A stretch of DNA of 64,000 nt from Chitinophaga sp. YR627 (GCF_900114995.1 NZ_FOUX01000002.1:1364001-1428000), one strand, 5' to 3'; shown: positions 35,284-45,252, counted from the stretch's first letter. The notes: generated by a model from the letters alone, not told the origin. Program-made: numbers and translations.

Positions 35284-36525
35284 ATGGATATTTTTGAGAA
35301 ACTGCTTAAGCACATGGGCCCTATAGGCGAACACTCTGACAGAGCCCATGGCTACTTCGCGTTCCCTAAGCTGGAAGGTGAAATTGGTCCCCGCATGAAT
35401 TTCAGGGGTAAAGAGAAAGTTATATGGAGCCTGAATAACTATCTGGGGCTTGCCAACCATCCCGAGGTACGTGCTACTGACGCAAAAGCAGCAGCCGATT
35501 ACGGACTTGCCACTCCAATGGGAGCCCGTATGATGAGTGGTAACACCAATTATCACGAAAAGCTGGAAAAAGAATTATCCGACTACATGGGCAAAGAAGA
35601 CACTACCCTGCTGAACTATGGTTATCAGGGTATTATGAGTGCGATCGATGCTATTTGTAACCGTCACGACGTGATCGTATACGATGCTGAGTGCCACGCA
35701 AGTATCCTCGACGGTCTGCGCCTGCACCCAGGTAAACGTTATGTATTCAAACACAATGATATAGCTGACTGTGAAAAACAGCTGCAACGTGCTGAGCAAC
35801 TGATCAAAGGTACCCCGGGCGGTATCCTGGTGGTTACTGAAGGTGTGTTTGGTATGGCGGGTGATCAGGGTAAACTGAAAGAGATCGTTGGCTTAAAAGA
35901 AAGATATCAGTTCCGTCTCCTGGTAGACGATGCACATGGATTTGGTACAATGGGTAAAACCGGTGCCGGTACAGGTGAAGAACAGGGTGTACAGGACCAG
36001 ATTGACCTGCTGTTCAATACTTTCGCAAAATCTGGTGCTTCTATCGGTGCTTTCATGAGCGGCGACAAAGCGATCATCAACTTCCTGCGCTATAACATGC
36101 GTTCCCAGATCTTCGCAAAATCAATTCCTTTACCACTGGTAATCGGACACCTGAAACGCGTAGAACTGATGCGTAAACATCCTGAGATGAAAGCGAAACT
36201 CTGGAGTAATGTGAATAAGCTGCAACAGGGTCTGCGTGATCGTGGTTTCAATATCGGCAGAACTAACTCTCCGGTAACACCGATCTACCTGCAGGGTGAT
36301 ATTCCGGAAGCTACAGCAATGTGTCTGGATCTGCGTGAGAACTATAACATTTTCTGTTCTATCGTAGTATATCCGGTTATTCCAAAAGGACAGATCATCT
36401 ATCGTCTGATCCCGACAGCTGCACACAGCGACGAGGATATCGAGCTGACGCTGAAAGCGTTCACTGAGACGAAAGAGAAACTGGATAAGAAAGTATACGA
36501 AGTAGCTGAAATACCGATGGTATAG
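35284..36525 (+). CDS. Alpha-oxoamine synthase family enzyme (serine palmitoyltransferase-like)
   Basis: The 413-aa PLP enzyme has WSLNNYLGLANHPEVR (about 42-57), NYGYQGIMSAIDAI, the cofactor Asp in LLVDDAHGFGTMGKTGAG (about 216-233) and the Lys segment LFNTFAKSGASIGAFMSG (about 241-258), with the Schiff-base Lys in FAKSGA. This family joins an amino acid to an acyl thioester (glycine, alanine, serine or cysteate). In Bacteroidota such enzymes start sphingolipid or sulfonolipid synthesis. Substrate cannot be read from sequence. Confidence 0.85.
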   Translation: MDIFEKLLKHMGPIGEHSDRAHGYFAFPKLEGEIGPRMNFRGKEKVIWSLNNYLGLANHPEVRATDAKAAADYGLATPMGARMMSGNTNYHEKLEKELSDYMGKEDTTLLNYGYQGIMSAIDAICNRHDVIVYDAECHASILDGLRLHPGKRYVFKHNDIADCEKQLQRAEQLIKGTPGGILVVTEGVFGMAGDQGKLKEIVGLKERYQFRLLVDDAHGFGTMGKTGAGTGEEQGVQDQIDLLFNTFAKSGASIGAFMSGDKAIINFLRYNMRSQIFAKSIPLPLVIGHLKRVELMRKHPEMKAKLWSNVNKLQQGLRDRGFNIGRTNSPVTPIYLQGDIPEATAMCLDLRENYNIFCSIVVYPVIPKGQIIYRLIPTAAHSDEDIELTLKAFTETKEKLDKKVYEVAEIPMV

Positions 36526-36541
36526 TCAGTTCTTAATAAAG

Positions 36542-36575
36542 AAAAAAGCCCGGATCGTATGGTCCGGGCTTTTTT
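36542..36575. terminator. Intrinsic terminator after the acyl-chain transferase gene
   Basis: AAAAAAGCCCGGA (36542-36554) pairs with TCCGGGCTTTTTT (36563-36575). Confidence 0.9.
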
Positions 36576-37187
36576 GTTATTAGCTATAGAGAGCAGGATT
36601 CATCGATAGCGGCCGGCATACAGCAGGCCTTTCAGGATGAAAGAATAATGGGATAGAGCTCCCAGGTATGGCACAGCGATTCCAAATGAAGGAGATATGT
36701 AGGACTACTTATTTCAGTGAGGCGAAAAATCCATTTTCCTGGACATTTTGTTCCCTGTAGTTCATACTTTTTTTAGGAGATGCGTCGTATATGCGTCGTG
36801 TATGCGTCGTGTATGAAGCATGTATATAGTATGAAAAGGATTGTTTTGCCTGATGGCAGATTTTGGCCCACATAGATGTTTATACCTATCGCCGCTGATA
36901 TTCCCTATAATACCCTGCAAGCCTGGTTATATGCTGTCTGATTTGCTGATAATTAATCAAATGGGGCAGATTACGCATACATATACACGTCAGCTACATC
37001 AGATCACCCTAATTCATTGATTGTAAAGCCTAAGATGGTCTACTGGTCAGTATTAGCGTTTACACCTATGTCAGAACACAGATGCATAGCGTAAACAATG
37101 ACGTGCATATAGATACCCCGTATAGGCTCCAATGTTAATTCTTACCCGCTGGGGCTGAATTCTTTACTGCCTTTATACTAATGGCAC
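36576..37187. other. Gene-free region before the hairpin array
   Basis: No convincing reading frame on either strand. It holds the 11-bp repeat at 36780-36823 and a split hairpin GTTTAC/GTAAAC with CTATG/CATAG inside at about 37050-37094. Otherwise I see nothing that I can name. Confidence 0.6.
36780..36823. repeat. 11-bp tandem repeat (ATGCGTCGTGT)
   Basis: Units ATGCGTCGTAT, ATGCGTCGTGT, ATGCGTCGTGT and the diverged ATGAAGCATGT follow directly from each other from 36780. The unit length equals about one helical turn. Confidence 0.85.
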
Positions 37188-37195
37188 AACATTTG
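37188..37195 (+). promoter_or_regulatory. Possible promoter of the hairpin array, rightward
   Basis: AACATTTG matches TAnnTTTG at 7 of 8 positions, with TTTA at 37163-37166 (21 bases). A transcript would start near 37200 and run through the hairpin at 37226-37246 into the array. An opposite candidate, TACTTTTG on the minus strand (37767-37774), would read the array leftward; the strand is therefore open. Confidence 0.35.
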
Positions 37196-37225
37196 CGTTA
37201 TAATGGAAACAGCTGAAAAAGTAAA

Positions 37226-37246
37226 CCCCTCGTTGAATACGAGGGG
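37226..37246. other. 7-bp GC hairpin ahead of the array
   Basis: CCCCTCG pairs with CGAGGGG around the loop TTGAATA. Together with the array it gives nine consecutive hairpins. Confidence 0.6.
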
Positions 37247-37322
37247 CTTCACAACAAATCGTTCTTTCTCACTAGGTGTAAGTTTCACTTAGCTTTCATC
37301 AGGACATGGTAGAACAATTGGT

Positions 37323-37703
37323 CTTCATAGAATTAGAAGCCCGTAGGCTCCTGGGATAAATAAACTGGCTTTCATAGGTCTGGATCCTTTCGTCTCCAGG
37401 AATGTTAATTGTTCTGAATAATTGGCTTTCATAGGCCGGAATTCTTTTAATTCCGGGGATTGATTCTAATTGGCTTTCATAGGACCGGAATGTGTTAGAT
37501 TCCGAAGGATAAAATAAATCGATTTCATAGGACCGGAACGTGTTAGGTTCCGAAGGATAAATAACTGGATTTCATAGGCCGGAATGTGTTAGATTCCGCA
37601 GGATAAAAATAACTCTTCTGATTTCACAGGCTGGAACTCTTTCAATTCCAGGGATAAAATTGGCATTGGCTCTCATAGGACAGGAATCACTCTCATGATT
37701 CCA
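37323..37703. repeat. Array of eight imperfect ~48-bp units, each with a covarying hairpin
   Basis: Each unit follows the plan TTTCATAGG, hairpin, GGATAAA, short A/T linker. TTTCATAGG or close variants start at 37323, 37370, 37427, 37475, 37523, 37570, 37622 and 37671 (steps 47-57, mostly 47-52). Stems: AGCC/GGCT, CTGGA/TCCAG (37380-37399), CCGGAATT/AATTCCGG (37436-37456), CGGAAT/ATTCCG (37486-37504), CGGAAC/GTTCCG (37534-37552), CGGAAT/ATTCCG (37580-37598), CTGGAA/TTCCAG (37631-37651), GGAATCA/TGATTCC (37683-37702). Three units share the loop GTGTTAG. Arms change in matched pairs, so the fold is kept while sequence drifts. The units contain stops in most frames. This does not look like CRISPR, where repeats are constant and spacers are not palindromic. 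Confidence 0.85.
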
Positions 37704-38011
37704 GGGATAAAATATGTTGGATTTGGTCTTTTTTATCAGACCCGATGTATTCGCATTTCTCTTTATCAAAAGTACTTTAAGCAGTGCGATATAAATTCAC
37801 ACGAACATGGGATTTTGTTAATGACTTGTTAAAAGGATTTAACATTACAATAATACTCGAAGAGGTGTAAAAACCTTATCCGTCGGGAATTTCATAACAG
37901 CGTGTATGCTATAAGTGTATGATGGACAGCCTACAAATGTTAAGAGGTACAACATAACACCCATGTGGTATATACGTTGTACCTCTTAATATTTAAGATA
38001 TTAGCTTTTTA
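37704..38011. other. Gene-free tail of the array region
   Basis: It contains GGTCT/AGACC around a T-rich loop (about 37725-37743) and, at 37940-37953 with 37976-37989, a perfect 14-bp stem TTAAGAGGTACAAC/GTTGTACCTCTTAA, which lies just after the purL stop and is the likely purL terminator. No gene is seen. Confidence 0.65.
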
Positions 38012-40264
38012 CTATAAATGAGACTCAATTGCTATATCATATGGTTGTTTCCAGCTATCTACCGTTCCCCAGTCTTCATTATCTATTATAATATGCTCTC
38101 CTTTCACGACACCCAGCTTCTCTGCCTTTACTGAATGTTCTGTCGCGTCAATCACCGCATGCATAACAGCATCGAATTTCTCTTTGTCTTCCGGTCTGAT
38201 AGTCACGATAGCACGGCTCTGGCTTTCACCAAAGAAGAATGCGTCATTACGGAAGTTGGGATTACTGTGGATATCGAAGCCTAAACCTGAAGCCATGGCG
38301 CTTTCCAGCAGAGAGATAAACAGACCGCCTTCACTGATATCATGACAGGACTGCACGATACCGGCTTTATTAAGCTTCGCGATAGCCTGGTGCAGACGAT
38401 GCTCTTCTTCCAGATGGAAATGCGGAGCAGGGCTGAACTCAATACCAATCAGCTTATGCAGGTATTCTGAACTGCTGATATCATTACGGCTGCGGCCTAT
38501 TAAATAGATCAGGTGACCTGACTCTTTAAAGTCGAGGGTTATACGATCAGCGATATTATCCAGGATACCCAGCATACCGATGGTTGGCGTCGGGTATACG
38601 GCGCCGTCAGGAGACTGGTTATAGAAACTCACATTACCACCGGTAACGGGTGTATTGAACTTACGGCAGGCCTCTCCCATTCCCTTGATCGCATACACGA
38701 ACTGGTAGTATACTTCCGGGTCGTAAGGATTACCGAAATTCAGGCAGTTGGTAATAGCTACCGGTTCACCGCCGCTACACACGATATTACGGGCAGCTTC
38801 TGCTACGGCGATCTGACCGCCTATATGCGGGTCAGCATACACGTAGCGGCTGTTACAGTCTGTCGTTAGTGCCAGGACCTTTTTAGACCCTTTTACCGTA
38901 ATAATAGCCGCGTCACTAGGTGCATTCGTGCTGGCATTCGCGGTACCTACCATGCTGTCATACTGGTTATAGATCCAGCGTTTGGAAGCAATGTTAGGCA
39001 GTTTCACCAGTCTTTCTGCAGCAAAGCGTGCATGCAGGGTGTCTGGTATTTTATGAATATCGAAGGCCTTTACTTTTTCAAAGTAGGTGGGCTCCGTATA
39101 GGCACGGTGGTATTGCGGAGCGCCGCCACCCAATACGAGACTATCTGCAGGAAGATCAGCTTCCAGGTGACCGTTCAGATAGAACTTCAGGTGCTTATCG
39201 GTCGTTACTTCACCGATCTGCGCACAGTGCAGGTCCCACTTTTCGAATATTTTCAGCACATCGGCTTCACGGCCTTTGTGTATAACAATGAGCATTCTTT
39301 CCTGGCTCTCGCTGAGTAGTATTTCCCAGGCTTTCATGTTCTCCTGGCGGGTAGGTACTTTATCCAGCTGGATGGCCATACCATGTCCGCCTTTAGCACT
39401 CATTTCAGCGGTAGAGCAGGTGATACCGGCTGCGCCCATATCCTGCATACCAACGAGTGCGCCTGTAGGAATAATTTCAAGACAGGCTTCGAGCAGTTTC
39501 TTTTCCTGGAAAGGATCGCCTACCTGTACGGATGGCAGATCTTCTACACTGTCTTCGGTGATGTTAGCGCTGGCGAAGGATGCGCCCCCGATACCATCTT
39601 TACCTGTTGCAGAGCCTACGATAAACACCGGATTACCGGCGCCATAGGAAGTAGCGGAAACAGTCTGACCAACTTTTACCACACCAACACTCATGGCATT
39701 GACAAGTGGGTTGGTATTGTAACAGTCTTCAAAGTATGTTTCACCGCCGACAGTTGGCACACCGAAAGAATTGCCATAGTGGCCAATTCCATGTACAACG
39801 CCTTTCACAAGATGTTGCGTTTTCCTGTCATTGATGTTACCGAAACGAAGAGAATTGAGCGCTGCAATAGGCCGTGCACCCATAGTGAAGATGTCACGGT
39901 GAATGCCACCTACTCCTGTAGCTGCGCCCTGGAAGGGCTCTATGGCTGAAGGATGATTGTGGGATTCGATCTTGAATACGCAGGCATAACCATCGCCGAT
40001 ATCTACCAGACCGGCATTTTCCTCGCCGGCTTTCACCAGCAGGCGCTCACCTTCACGGGGCAGTGATTTTAACCATACGATGGAATTCTTATAACTGCAA
40101 TGTTCACTCCACATGACTGAGTACATGCTCAGTTCTGTAAAATTTGGGGTACGGCCCAATATACCTTTGATACGCTCAAATTCGTCTGCTGTAAGACCTA
40201 GCTGCTCAGCAGTTTCGACGGTTGTTTGGGAGAACTTATCTGTAGTTTCTACGTTAGATTGCAT
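38012..40264 (-). CDS. purL: Phosphoribosylformylglycinamidine synthase, PurL subunit
   Basis: The start at 40264 ([11 protein letters not shown], 750 aa) lies after a full promoter; the frame to 40327 runs back through it. Motifs: SEHCSYKNS (about 53-61), the ATP site around [16 protein letters not shown], and the second half with [11 protein letters not shown] and [10 protein letters not shown]. This is the short PurL that works with separate PurS and PurQ, converting FGAR to FGAM with ATP and glutamine in purine synthesis. PurS and PurQ are not in the window. Confidence 0.95.
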   Translation of the reverse strand: MQSNVETTDKFSQTTVETAEQLGLTADEFERIKGILGRTPNFTELSMYSVMWSEHCSYKNSIVWLKSLPREGERLLVKAGEENAGLVDIGDGYACVFKIESHNHPSAIEPFQGAATGVGGIHRDIFTMGARPIAALNSLRFGNINDRKTQHLVKGVVHGIGHYGNSFGVPTVGGETYFEDCYNTNPLVNAMSVGVVKVGQTVSATSYGAGNPVFIVGSATGKDGIGGASFASANITEDSVEDLPSVQVGDPFQEKKLLEACLEIIPTGALVGMQDMGAAGITCSTAEMSAKGGHGMAIQLDKVPTRQENMKAWEILLSESQERMLIVIHKGREADVLKIFEKWDLHCAQIGEVTTDKHLKFYLNGHLEADLPADSLVLGGGAPQYHRAYTEPTYFEKVKAFDIHKIPDTLHARFAAERLVKLPNIASKRWIYNQYDSMVGTANASTNAPSDAAIITVKGSKKVLALTTDCNSRYVYADPHIGGQIAVAEAARNIVCSGGEPVAITNCLNFGNPYDPEVYYQFVYAIKGMGEACRKFNTPVTGGNVSFYNQSPDGAVYPTPTIGMLGILDNIADRITLDFKESGHLIYLIGRSRNDISSSEYLHKLIGIEFSPAPHFHLEEEHRLHQAIAKLNKAGIVQSCHDISEGGLFISLLESAMASGLGFDIHSNPNFRNDAFFFGESQSRAIVTIRPEDKEKFDAVMHAVIDATEHSVKAEKLGVVKGEHIIIDNEDWGTVDSWKQPYDIAIESHL

Positions 40265-40303
40265 GGAACTAATTGTATAAGTGCGAATAGATGAAATGAA
40301 GCA

Positions 40304-40335
40304 CAAACGTACTGGTTTTTCCGCCAATTGACAAA
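40304..40335 (-). promoter_or_regulatory. Promoter of purL
   Basis: On the minus strand TTTG (complement of 40332-40335), 20 bases, then TACGTTTG (complement of 40304-40311). The leader would be about 34 nt to the ATG at 40264. Confidence 0.75.
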
Positions 40336-40625
40336 GGTTATTGACAACTTGCAGTCATTTGAGACTAAAAGAATTATGCCAGTTTTTCGGCATTTTTTGA
40401 AAGGGGGAAACAATCTATAAAATGTCCAACGCGGTCTTCATGCAGGCATGACAAATTATATTTTTTTAAATATATCAGTTTTAAAGCGATCGCTTATTAG
40501 TTTTTTAGTCAAAAATCAGAAAAATTAACGATTTTCACCAATAAATGTAATTTTTTAGTTAAAATCCACTAATTTCTTGCTTATGTTATAGCAAGACCGT
40601 TCTTTTGTATAAAATTATTTACAGC
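40336..40625. other. A/T-rich regulatory region upstream of glutamine synthetase
   Basis: Two near-identical boxes, TTTTTTAGTCAAAAAT at 40501-40516 and TTTTTTAGTTAAAATC at 40551-40566, lie exactly 50 bp apart, about five helical turns. A small hairpin CTTGCT/AGCAAG and a TTCTTTTG near 40601-40608 (possible -7 box) follow. These are candidate sites for nitrogen control; no regulator is known from the window. Confidence 0.45.
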
Positions 40626-42824
40626 ATGCAATCGTTACGCTTCACCGCACTGGAAGGCCTTTCTGGTGTTGATTTAAAAATCAAGCCCGAACAACTCAAC
40701 GGTACAAAGATCACCGAAGTGTTCGGCAGCAATGTTTTCGCAGGAAAAGTTGTGCGTGAGAATCTGAGTGATGAGGCTTATAAGAGCTTAATGAACTCTA
40801 TTAAATCCGGCACCAAGATCGATCGCAAGATGTCTGAGCAGATCGCTTCAGGTCTGAAACAGTGGGCGATGAAAAAAGGTGTTACTCACTATACACACTG
40901 GTTCCAGCCGCTGACAGGTACTACTGCTGAAAAACATGATTCATTCTTCACCCTGAAAGGTGATGGTTCCGCTCTGGAAACTTTTGACGGCGACGCGCTG
41001 GTACAACAGGAGCCAGATGCTTCCAGCTTCCCTAATGGTGGTCTGCGTGCTACTTTCGAAGCGCGTGGTTACACTGCATGGGACCCATCTTCTCCTCCTT
41101 TCATCCTGGAACAGGGTCAAGGTAAAACGCTGTGCATTCCTACTATATTTGTTGCTTACACCGGTGAATCACTGGACTACAAAGCGCCACTGCTGAAAGC
41201 TCTTTCTGCTATCGACAAAGCGGCTGTAGACGTATGTAACTATTTTGATAAAAATGTAACCAAGGTTACTGCTACCCTGGGCTGGGAACAGGAATACTTC
41301 CTGGTAGATGAAAGTCTGGCAAATGCCCGTCCTGACCTGGTAATGTGTGGCCGTACAGTAGTTGGTCATGCTCCATCCAAAGGACAGCAGCTGGAAGACC
41401 ACTACTTCGGTTCTATCCCTGAGCGTGCATATGCTTTCATGCGTGATTTCGAAATGGAATCCTACAAACTGGGTATTCCTTTGAGAACACGTCACAATGA
41501 GGTGGCTCCTTCCCAGTTCGAGTGTGCTCCTATCTTTGAAGAAGTGAACATCGCAGTTGACCACAACTCCCTGCTGATGGACGTAATGACCAAAGTAGGA
41601 AAACGTCACAAACTGAGAGTGTTACTGCATGAGAAACCATTCGCAGGCGTAAACGGTTCAGGTAAACACAACAACTGGAGCCTTGCTACAGATACTGGTG
41701 TGAACCTGCTGGCTCCGGGTAAAACTCCGAAGACCAACCTGATGTTCCTGACCTTCTTTGTAAACACTATCAAAGCGGTTCATGACTACGCAGATCTGCT
41801 GAGAGCTTCTATCGCTTCTCCAAGCAATGACTTCCGTCTGGGTGCTAACGAGGCGCCTCCGGCGATCATCTCTGTGTTCTCAGGTAAATACCTCTACGAC
41901 GTACTGCAGGAGGTTAAAACCCGTGTAAATAACAAATTTGACGAGCAGGACGAAGCGATCCTGAAACTGGATCTGCACCGTCACATTCCAGAACTGATGC
42001 TGGACAACACTGACCGTAACCGTACCTCTCCTTTTGCCTTTACCGGTAACAAGTTTGAGTTCCGCGCGGTAGGTTCTTCTGCAAACTGTGCTTCTGCGAT
42101 GACTGTTCTCAACACAATCGTGGCTAAAACACTGGCTACCTTTAAGGTTGAAGTGGACGCCCTGATTGAAAAAGGCGAGAAAAAAGAGATTGCTATTATG
42201 CAAACTCTTCGGAAATATATTGTAGATTCGGAGAAAGTTTTATTTGAAGGCGACGGATATAGCGAAGAGTGGGAAAAAGAAGCTGAAAAGAGAGGTCTTG
42301 CTAACGTAAAAACCACTCCTAAAGCACTGGATGCATACGTTACCGAAAAATCAACTAAACTGTTCACTGAAGTAGGCATTTACAACGAGAAAGAACTGCA
42401 TGCCCGTCATGAGATCCTGCTCGAGGACTACGTGAAAAAAGTACAGATCGAAGCCCGTGTTATCGGAGATCTGGCTACCAACACGATCCTGCCTTCTGCG
42501 ATCACCTACCTGAACACCCTGATTACCAACATCAATGGTCTGAAAGGTATCGGTCTCGGTGACAGCGCTGTTAAAGCACAAACACAGATCGCCTCTAAAA
42601 TAGCTGAACACATTAACGTTATCAGTGAAAATGTACAGGCTATGATCGAAGCGCGTAAAGTAGCTAATAAAGTTACTGACAGCCGTCAAAAAGCTATAGA
42701 TTATTGTGATAAAATTAAGCCGTACTTCGATGTTATCCGTTATCACGCGGATAAACTGGAGTTCCTTGTAGATGATAAACAATGGAGCCTCCCTAAGTAC
42801 AGAGAGCTGCTTTTCTTGCGATAA
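40626..42824 (+). CDS. glnN: Type III glutamine synthetase
   Basis: The ATG at 40626 gives 732 aa, the usual size of GSIII (about 730) and much longer than GSI. Signature blocks are visible: KKGVTHYTHWFQPLTGTTAE (about 84-103), GWEQEYFLVD (about 218-227), RTRHNEVAPSQFECAP, FAGVNGSGKHNNWSL (ATP/ammonium site) and EFRAVGSSANCASAM. It forms glutamine from glutamate, ammonia and ATP, and GSIII is the common form in Bacteroidota. It is divergent from purL, which consumes glutamine. Confidence 0.96.
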   Translation: MQSLRFTALEGLSGVDLKIKPEQLNGTKITEVFGSNVFAGKVVRENLSDEAYKSLMNSIKSGTKIDRKMSEQIASGLKQWAMKKGVTHYTHWFQPLTGTTAEKHDSFFTLKGDGSALETFDGDALVQQEPDASSFPNGGLRATFEARGYTAWDPSSPPFILEQGQGKTLCIPTIFVAYTGESLDYKAPLLKALSAIDKAAVDVCNYFDKNVTKVTATLGWEQEYFLVDESLANARPDLVMCGRTVVGHAPSKGQQLEDHYFGSIPERAYAFMRDFEMESYKLGIPLRTRHNEVAPSQFECAPIFEEVNIAVDHNSLLMDVMTKVGKRHKLRVLLHEKPFAGVNGSGKHNNWSLATDTGVNLLAPGKTPKTNLMFLTFFVNTIKAVHDYADLLRASIASPSNDFRLGANEAPPAIISVFSGKYLYDVLQEVKTRVNNKFDEQDEAILKLDLHRHIPELMLDNTDRNRTSPFAFTGNKFEFRAVGSSANCASAMTVLNTIVAKTLATFKVEVDALIEKGEKKEIAIMQTLRKYIVDSEKVLFEGDGYSEEWEKEAEKRGLANVKTTPKALDAYVTEKSTKLFTEVGIYNEKELHARHEILLEDYVKKVQIEARVIGDLATNTILPSAITYLNTLITNINGLKGIGLGDSAVKAQTQIASKIAEHINVISENVQAMIEARKVANKVTDSRQKAIDYCDKIKPYFDVIRYHADKLEFLVDDKQWSLPKYRELLFLR

Positions 42825-42852
42825 AACCGTAAGATTGTTTTGGTGTATGATT

Positions 42853-42876
42853 AGCCCCGGGTATTTACCCGGGGCT
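42853..42876 (+). terminator. Terminator after glnN
   Basis: AGCCCCGGGTA pairs with TACCCGGGGCT. The T-run after it is short and interrupted. Confidence 0.7.
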
Positions 42877-43013
42877 TTGTGTTTTTATAAGGATTGCTTA
42901 CCTTCATTATACTCTTAACCCGATACTCCACCTACCTCCCTGTTTAAGCAATCTGATCTGCTTTATTGATTTCAAAAGGACACGTTTCATTTATTACCCC
43001 TAAAAACTCCCTC

Positions 43014-43838
43014 ATGAGAACACGTCTCAATTTTACTTTTCATGCGATGATCGCAGGTGCAATCCTATGTCTGCTTGCTTCCTGTGGAAAAACAGACATC
43101 ACGCCCGACTGTGGCGCTCAATTTTGCCAGATCCAGTCATTTGAAGGTGACAACTACTGGTGGGAAGGGCATGTTGTCAATAACCTTACCTATAACAAAG
43201 CAGGTAACCCGGTATTGCGCACCCGTTCTGACGTAGCCACCGGCAACGAGAATGAATCTTACAGATATGATGCAAAACAAAGACTGACCGATCAGATATT
43301 GCATTATTCAGATGGCAGTTATGGCTCAGATTTCAGGGAATGGCATCGGTTTAAATACCATAACAATCAGGACAGGCCTTATATGGACAGTCTTTATAAC
43401 AACGGTACGATAGGCGACAATCCGATCCCCTATCCATTCCTGGAACCATTGCTCATTGTGATCTATTTTAACTACGATGCCAAAGGGCGGCTGATAGAAG
43501 AGAATTCGTTTTTTGAAGATGGCAGCGGCTGGTATAAAAAGAAATACCTGTACAACAGCGCCAACAATCTGGAAAAGCTGGCGGCCAGCTGGGGATCGAC
43601 AGGCTGGGTGGTGGATACCACTTATTATGGCCCTTATGACAATAAGATCAATTTCCTGCAGACGAATAAAGTATGGCAGTTACTGACCCGTAATTACAGC
43701 GAAAACAACACCCAAACCGCTGTTACTTACAATAAGTATGGTCTTCCGCTGCAATTCCCGAATGATCCCAAGGGGAAGGCAGTCTCTTTCCTGGATGCAG
43801 ATCTAACAGGCATGAAGATCGTTTACAAATGTAAATAG
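43014..43838 (+). CDS. Lipoprotein with YD/RHS-like motifs, unknown function
   Basis: The ATG at 43014 gives 274 aa. The signal ends in the lipobox LLASC (about residues 18-22), so the protein is probably lipid-anchored. Segments such as YRYDAKQRLTDQILHYSDGS and FNYDAKGRLIEENSFFEDGS resemble single YD repeats of the RHS type, but no RHS core is present. No further assignment is possible. Confidence 0.72.
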   Translation: MRTRLNFTFHAMIAGAILCLLASCGKTDITPDCGAQFCQIQSFEGDNYWWEGHVVNNLTYNKAGNPVLRTRSDVATGNENESYRYDAKQRLTDQILHYSDGSYGSDFREWHRFKYHNNQDRPYMDSLYNNGTIGDNPIPYPFLEPLLIVIYFNYDAKGRLIEENSFFEDGSGWYKKKYLYNSANNLEKLAASWGSTGWVVDTTYYGPYDNKINFLQTNKVWQLLTRNYSENNTQTAVTYNKYGLPLQFPNDPKGKAVSFLDADLTGMKIVYKCK

Positions 43839-43863
43839 CGGTAGCGCAGATTGTTTAAACAGA

Positions 43864-43894
43864 AAAGCCGGCATGTCTGAGACGTGCCGGCTTT
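43864..43894. terminator. Bidirectional terminator
   Basis: 43864-43878 pairs with 43880-43894 (one G-T pair; core AAAGCCGGCA), between the lipoprotein gene and accC. Confidence 0.88.
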
Positions 43895-43914
43895 CTTTAT
43901 ATCGCGCTGGTAGA

Positions 43915-45252
43915 TTAAACCAGTTTGAAAGTTTCTGTGAATTTGGTCGTAAAGTTACCTTTACGGAAGTTCTCATCGCGCATCAGCTGCTGATGGAAAG
44001 GAATGGTTGTTTTCACCCCTTCGATCACAAATTCGCTCAGTGCACGCTCCATAGTGTTGATCGCTTCCTCACGGGTCTGTGCAATAGTGATCAGTTTAGC
44101 CACCATTGAATCATAGTACGGAGGAATAACGTAACCAGCATAGATGTGTGAATCCACACGTACACCGTGACCACCTGGAATATGCAGGGTAGTGATCTTA
44201 CCTGGAGATGGACGGAAGTCGTTGTACGGATCTTCCGCATTGATACGACATTCGATTACGTGCATTTCCGGTGTATAGTTCTTACCGGAGATAGGAATAC
44301 CGGCAGCGATCTTGATCTGTTCTTTGATCAGGTCAAAATTGATTACCTCTTCCGTTACGCCGTGTTCTACCTGGATACGGGTGTTCATCTCCATGAAGTA
44401 GAAGTTACGGTGTTTATCCACCAGGAACTCGATCGTACCAACACTTTCGTAATTGATAGCTGATGCTGCTTTGATAGCTGCTTCACCCATCTTCTCACGC
44501 AGTTCAGGCGTCATGAAAGGAGAAGGTGATTCTTCTACCAGTTTCTGGTGACGACGCTGAATAGAGCAGTCACGCTCACTGAGGTGACATACTTTACCAT
44601 ATTGGTCACCTGCTACCTGTATTTCAATGTGACGAGGCTCTTCCACGAATTTCTCCATGTAGATACCGTCGTTATTGAAAGAGGCGCGGGCTTCATTTTT
44701 AGCCATGTTGTAGGCGTTCTCCAGCTCTTCGTCTTTCCATACCACACGCATACCTTTACCACCACCACCAGCAGTTGCTTTCAGGATGATAGGCAGACCC
44801 ATTTGTTTGGAGAGTTTCTTCGCTTCTTCCAGACTCTGGAGGAGGCCTTCAGAACCCGGGATTACAGGTACGCCTGCTGCGATCATTGTTTCTTTCGCAG
44901 TCATTTTATCACCCATTTTACGGATCATCTCCGGAGTCGGGCCGATAAATTTGATACCGTGTTCACCACAGATCTCTGCAAAGCGTGCGTTTTCTGCGAG
45001 GAAACCGTAACCTGGATGGATTGCATCAGCGTTGGTTATTTCTGCTGCCGCCATCAGGTGAGGTATATTCAGATAAGATTCGCTGCTCTGTGGTTTACCT
45101 ATACACACCGCTTCATCTGCAAACTTTACATGCAGACTATCTTTATCTGCTGTAGAGTAAACAGCCACCGTTTTGATACCCATCTCCTTACAGGTGCGAA
45201 TGATACGCAGGGCGATCTCTCCACGATTGGCAATCAATATTTTCTTAAACAT
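43915..45252 (-). CDS. accC: Acetyl-CoA carboxylase, biotin carboxylase subunit
   Basis: The 445-aa enzyme starts [20 protein letters not shown] and has the ATP-grasp loop [14 protein letters not shown] (about 159-172), [31 protein letters not shown] with the catalytic Arg, and [10 protein letters not shown]. It carboxylates biotin on AccB. It follows accB and efp on the same strand, the usual Bacteroidota order. Confidence 0.97.
   Translation of the reverse strand: MFKKILIANRGEIALRIIRTCKEMGIKTVAVYSTADKDSLHVKFADEAVCIGKPQSSESYLNIPHLMAAAEITNADAIHPGYGFLAENARFAEICGEHGIKFIGPTPEMIRKMGDKMTAKETMIAAGVPVIPGSEGLLQSLEEAKKLSKQMGLPIILKATAGGGGKGMRVVWKDEELENAYNMAKNEARASFNNDGIYMEKFVEEPRHIEIQVAGDQYGKVCHLSERDCSIQRRHQKLVEESPSPFMTPELREKMGEAAIKAASAINYESVGTIEFLVDKHRNFYFMEMNTRIQVEHGVTEEVINFDLIKEQIKIAAGIPISGKNYTPEMHVIECRINAEDPYNDFRPSPGKITTLHIPGGHGVRVDSHIYAGYVIPPYYDSMVAKLITIAQTREEAINTMERALSEFVIEGVKTTIPFHQQLMRDENFRKGNFTTKFTETFKLV

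Noticed and set aside
37294..37703. CRISPR array
   Set aside because: The constant part is short and imperfect, the changing part is itself palindromic, steps vary from 47 to 57, and there is no cas gene in the window.
37572..37769. 65-codon minus-strand reading frame over the hairpin units
   Set aside because: It follows the repeat for only three units and neighbouring units carry stops in the same frame. Unit lengths are not multiples of three.
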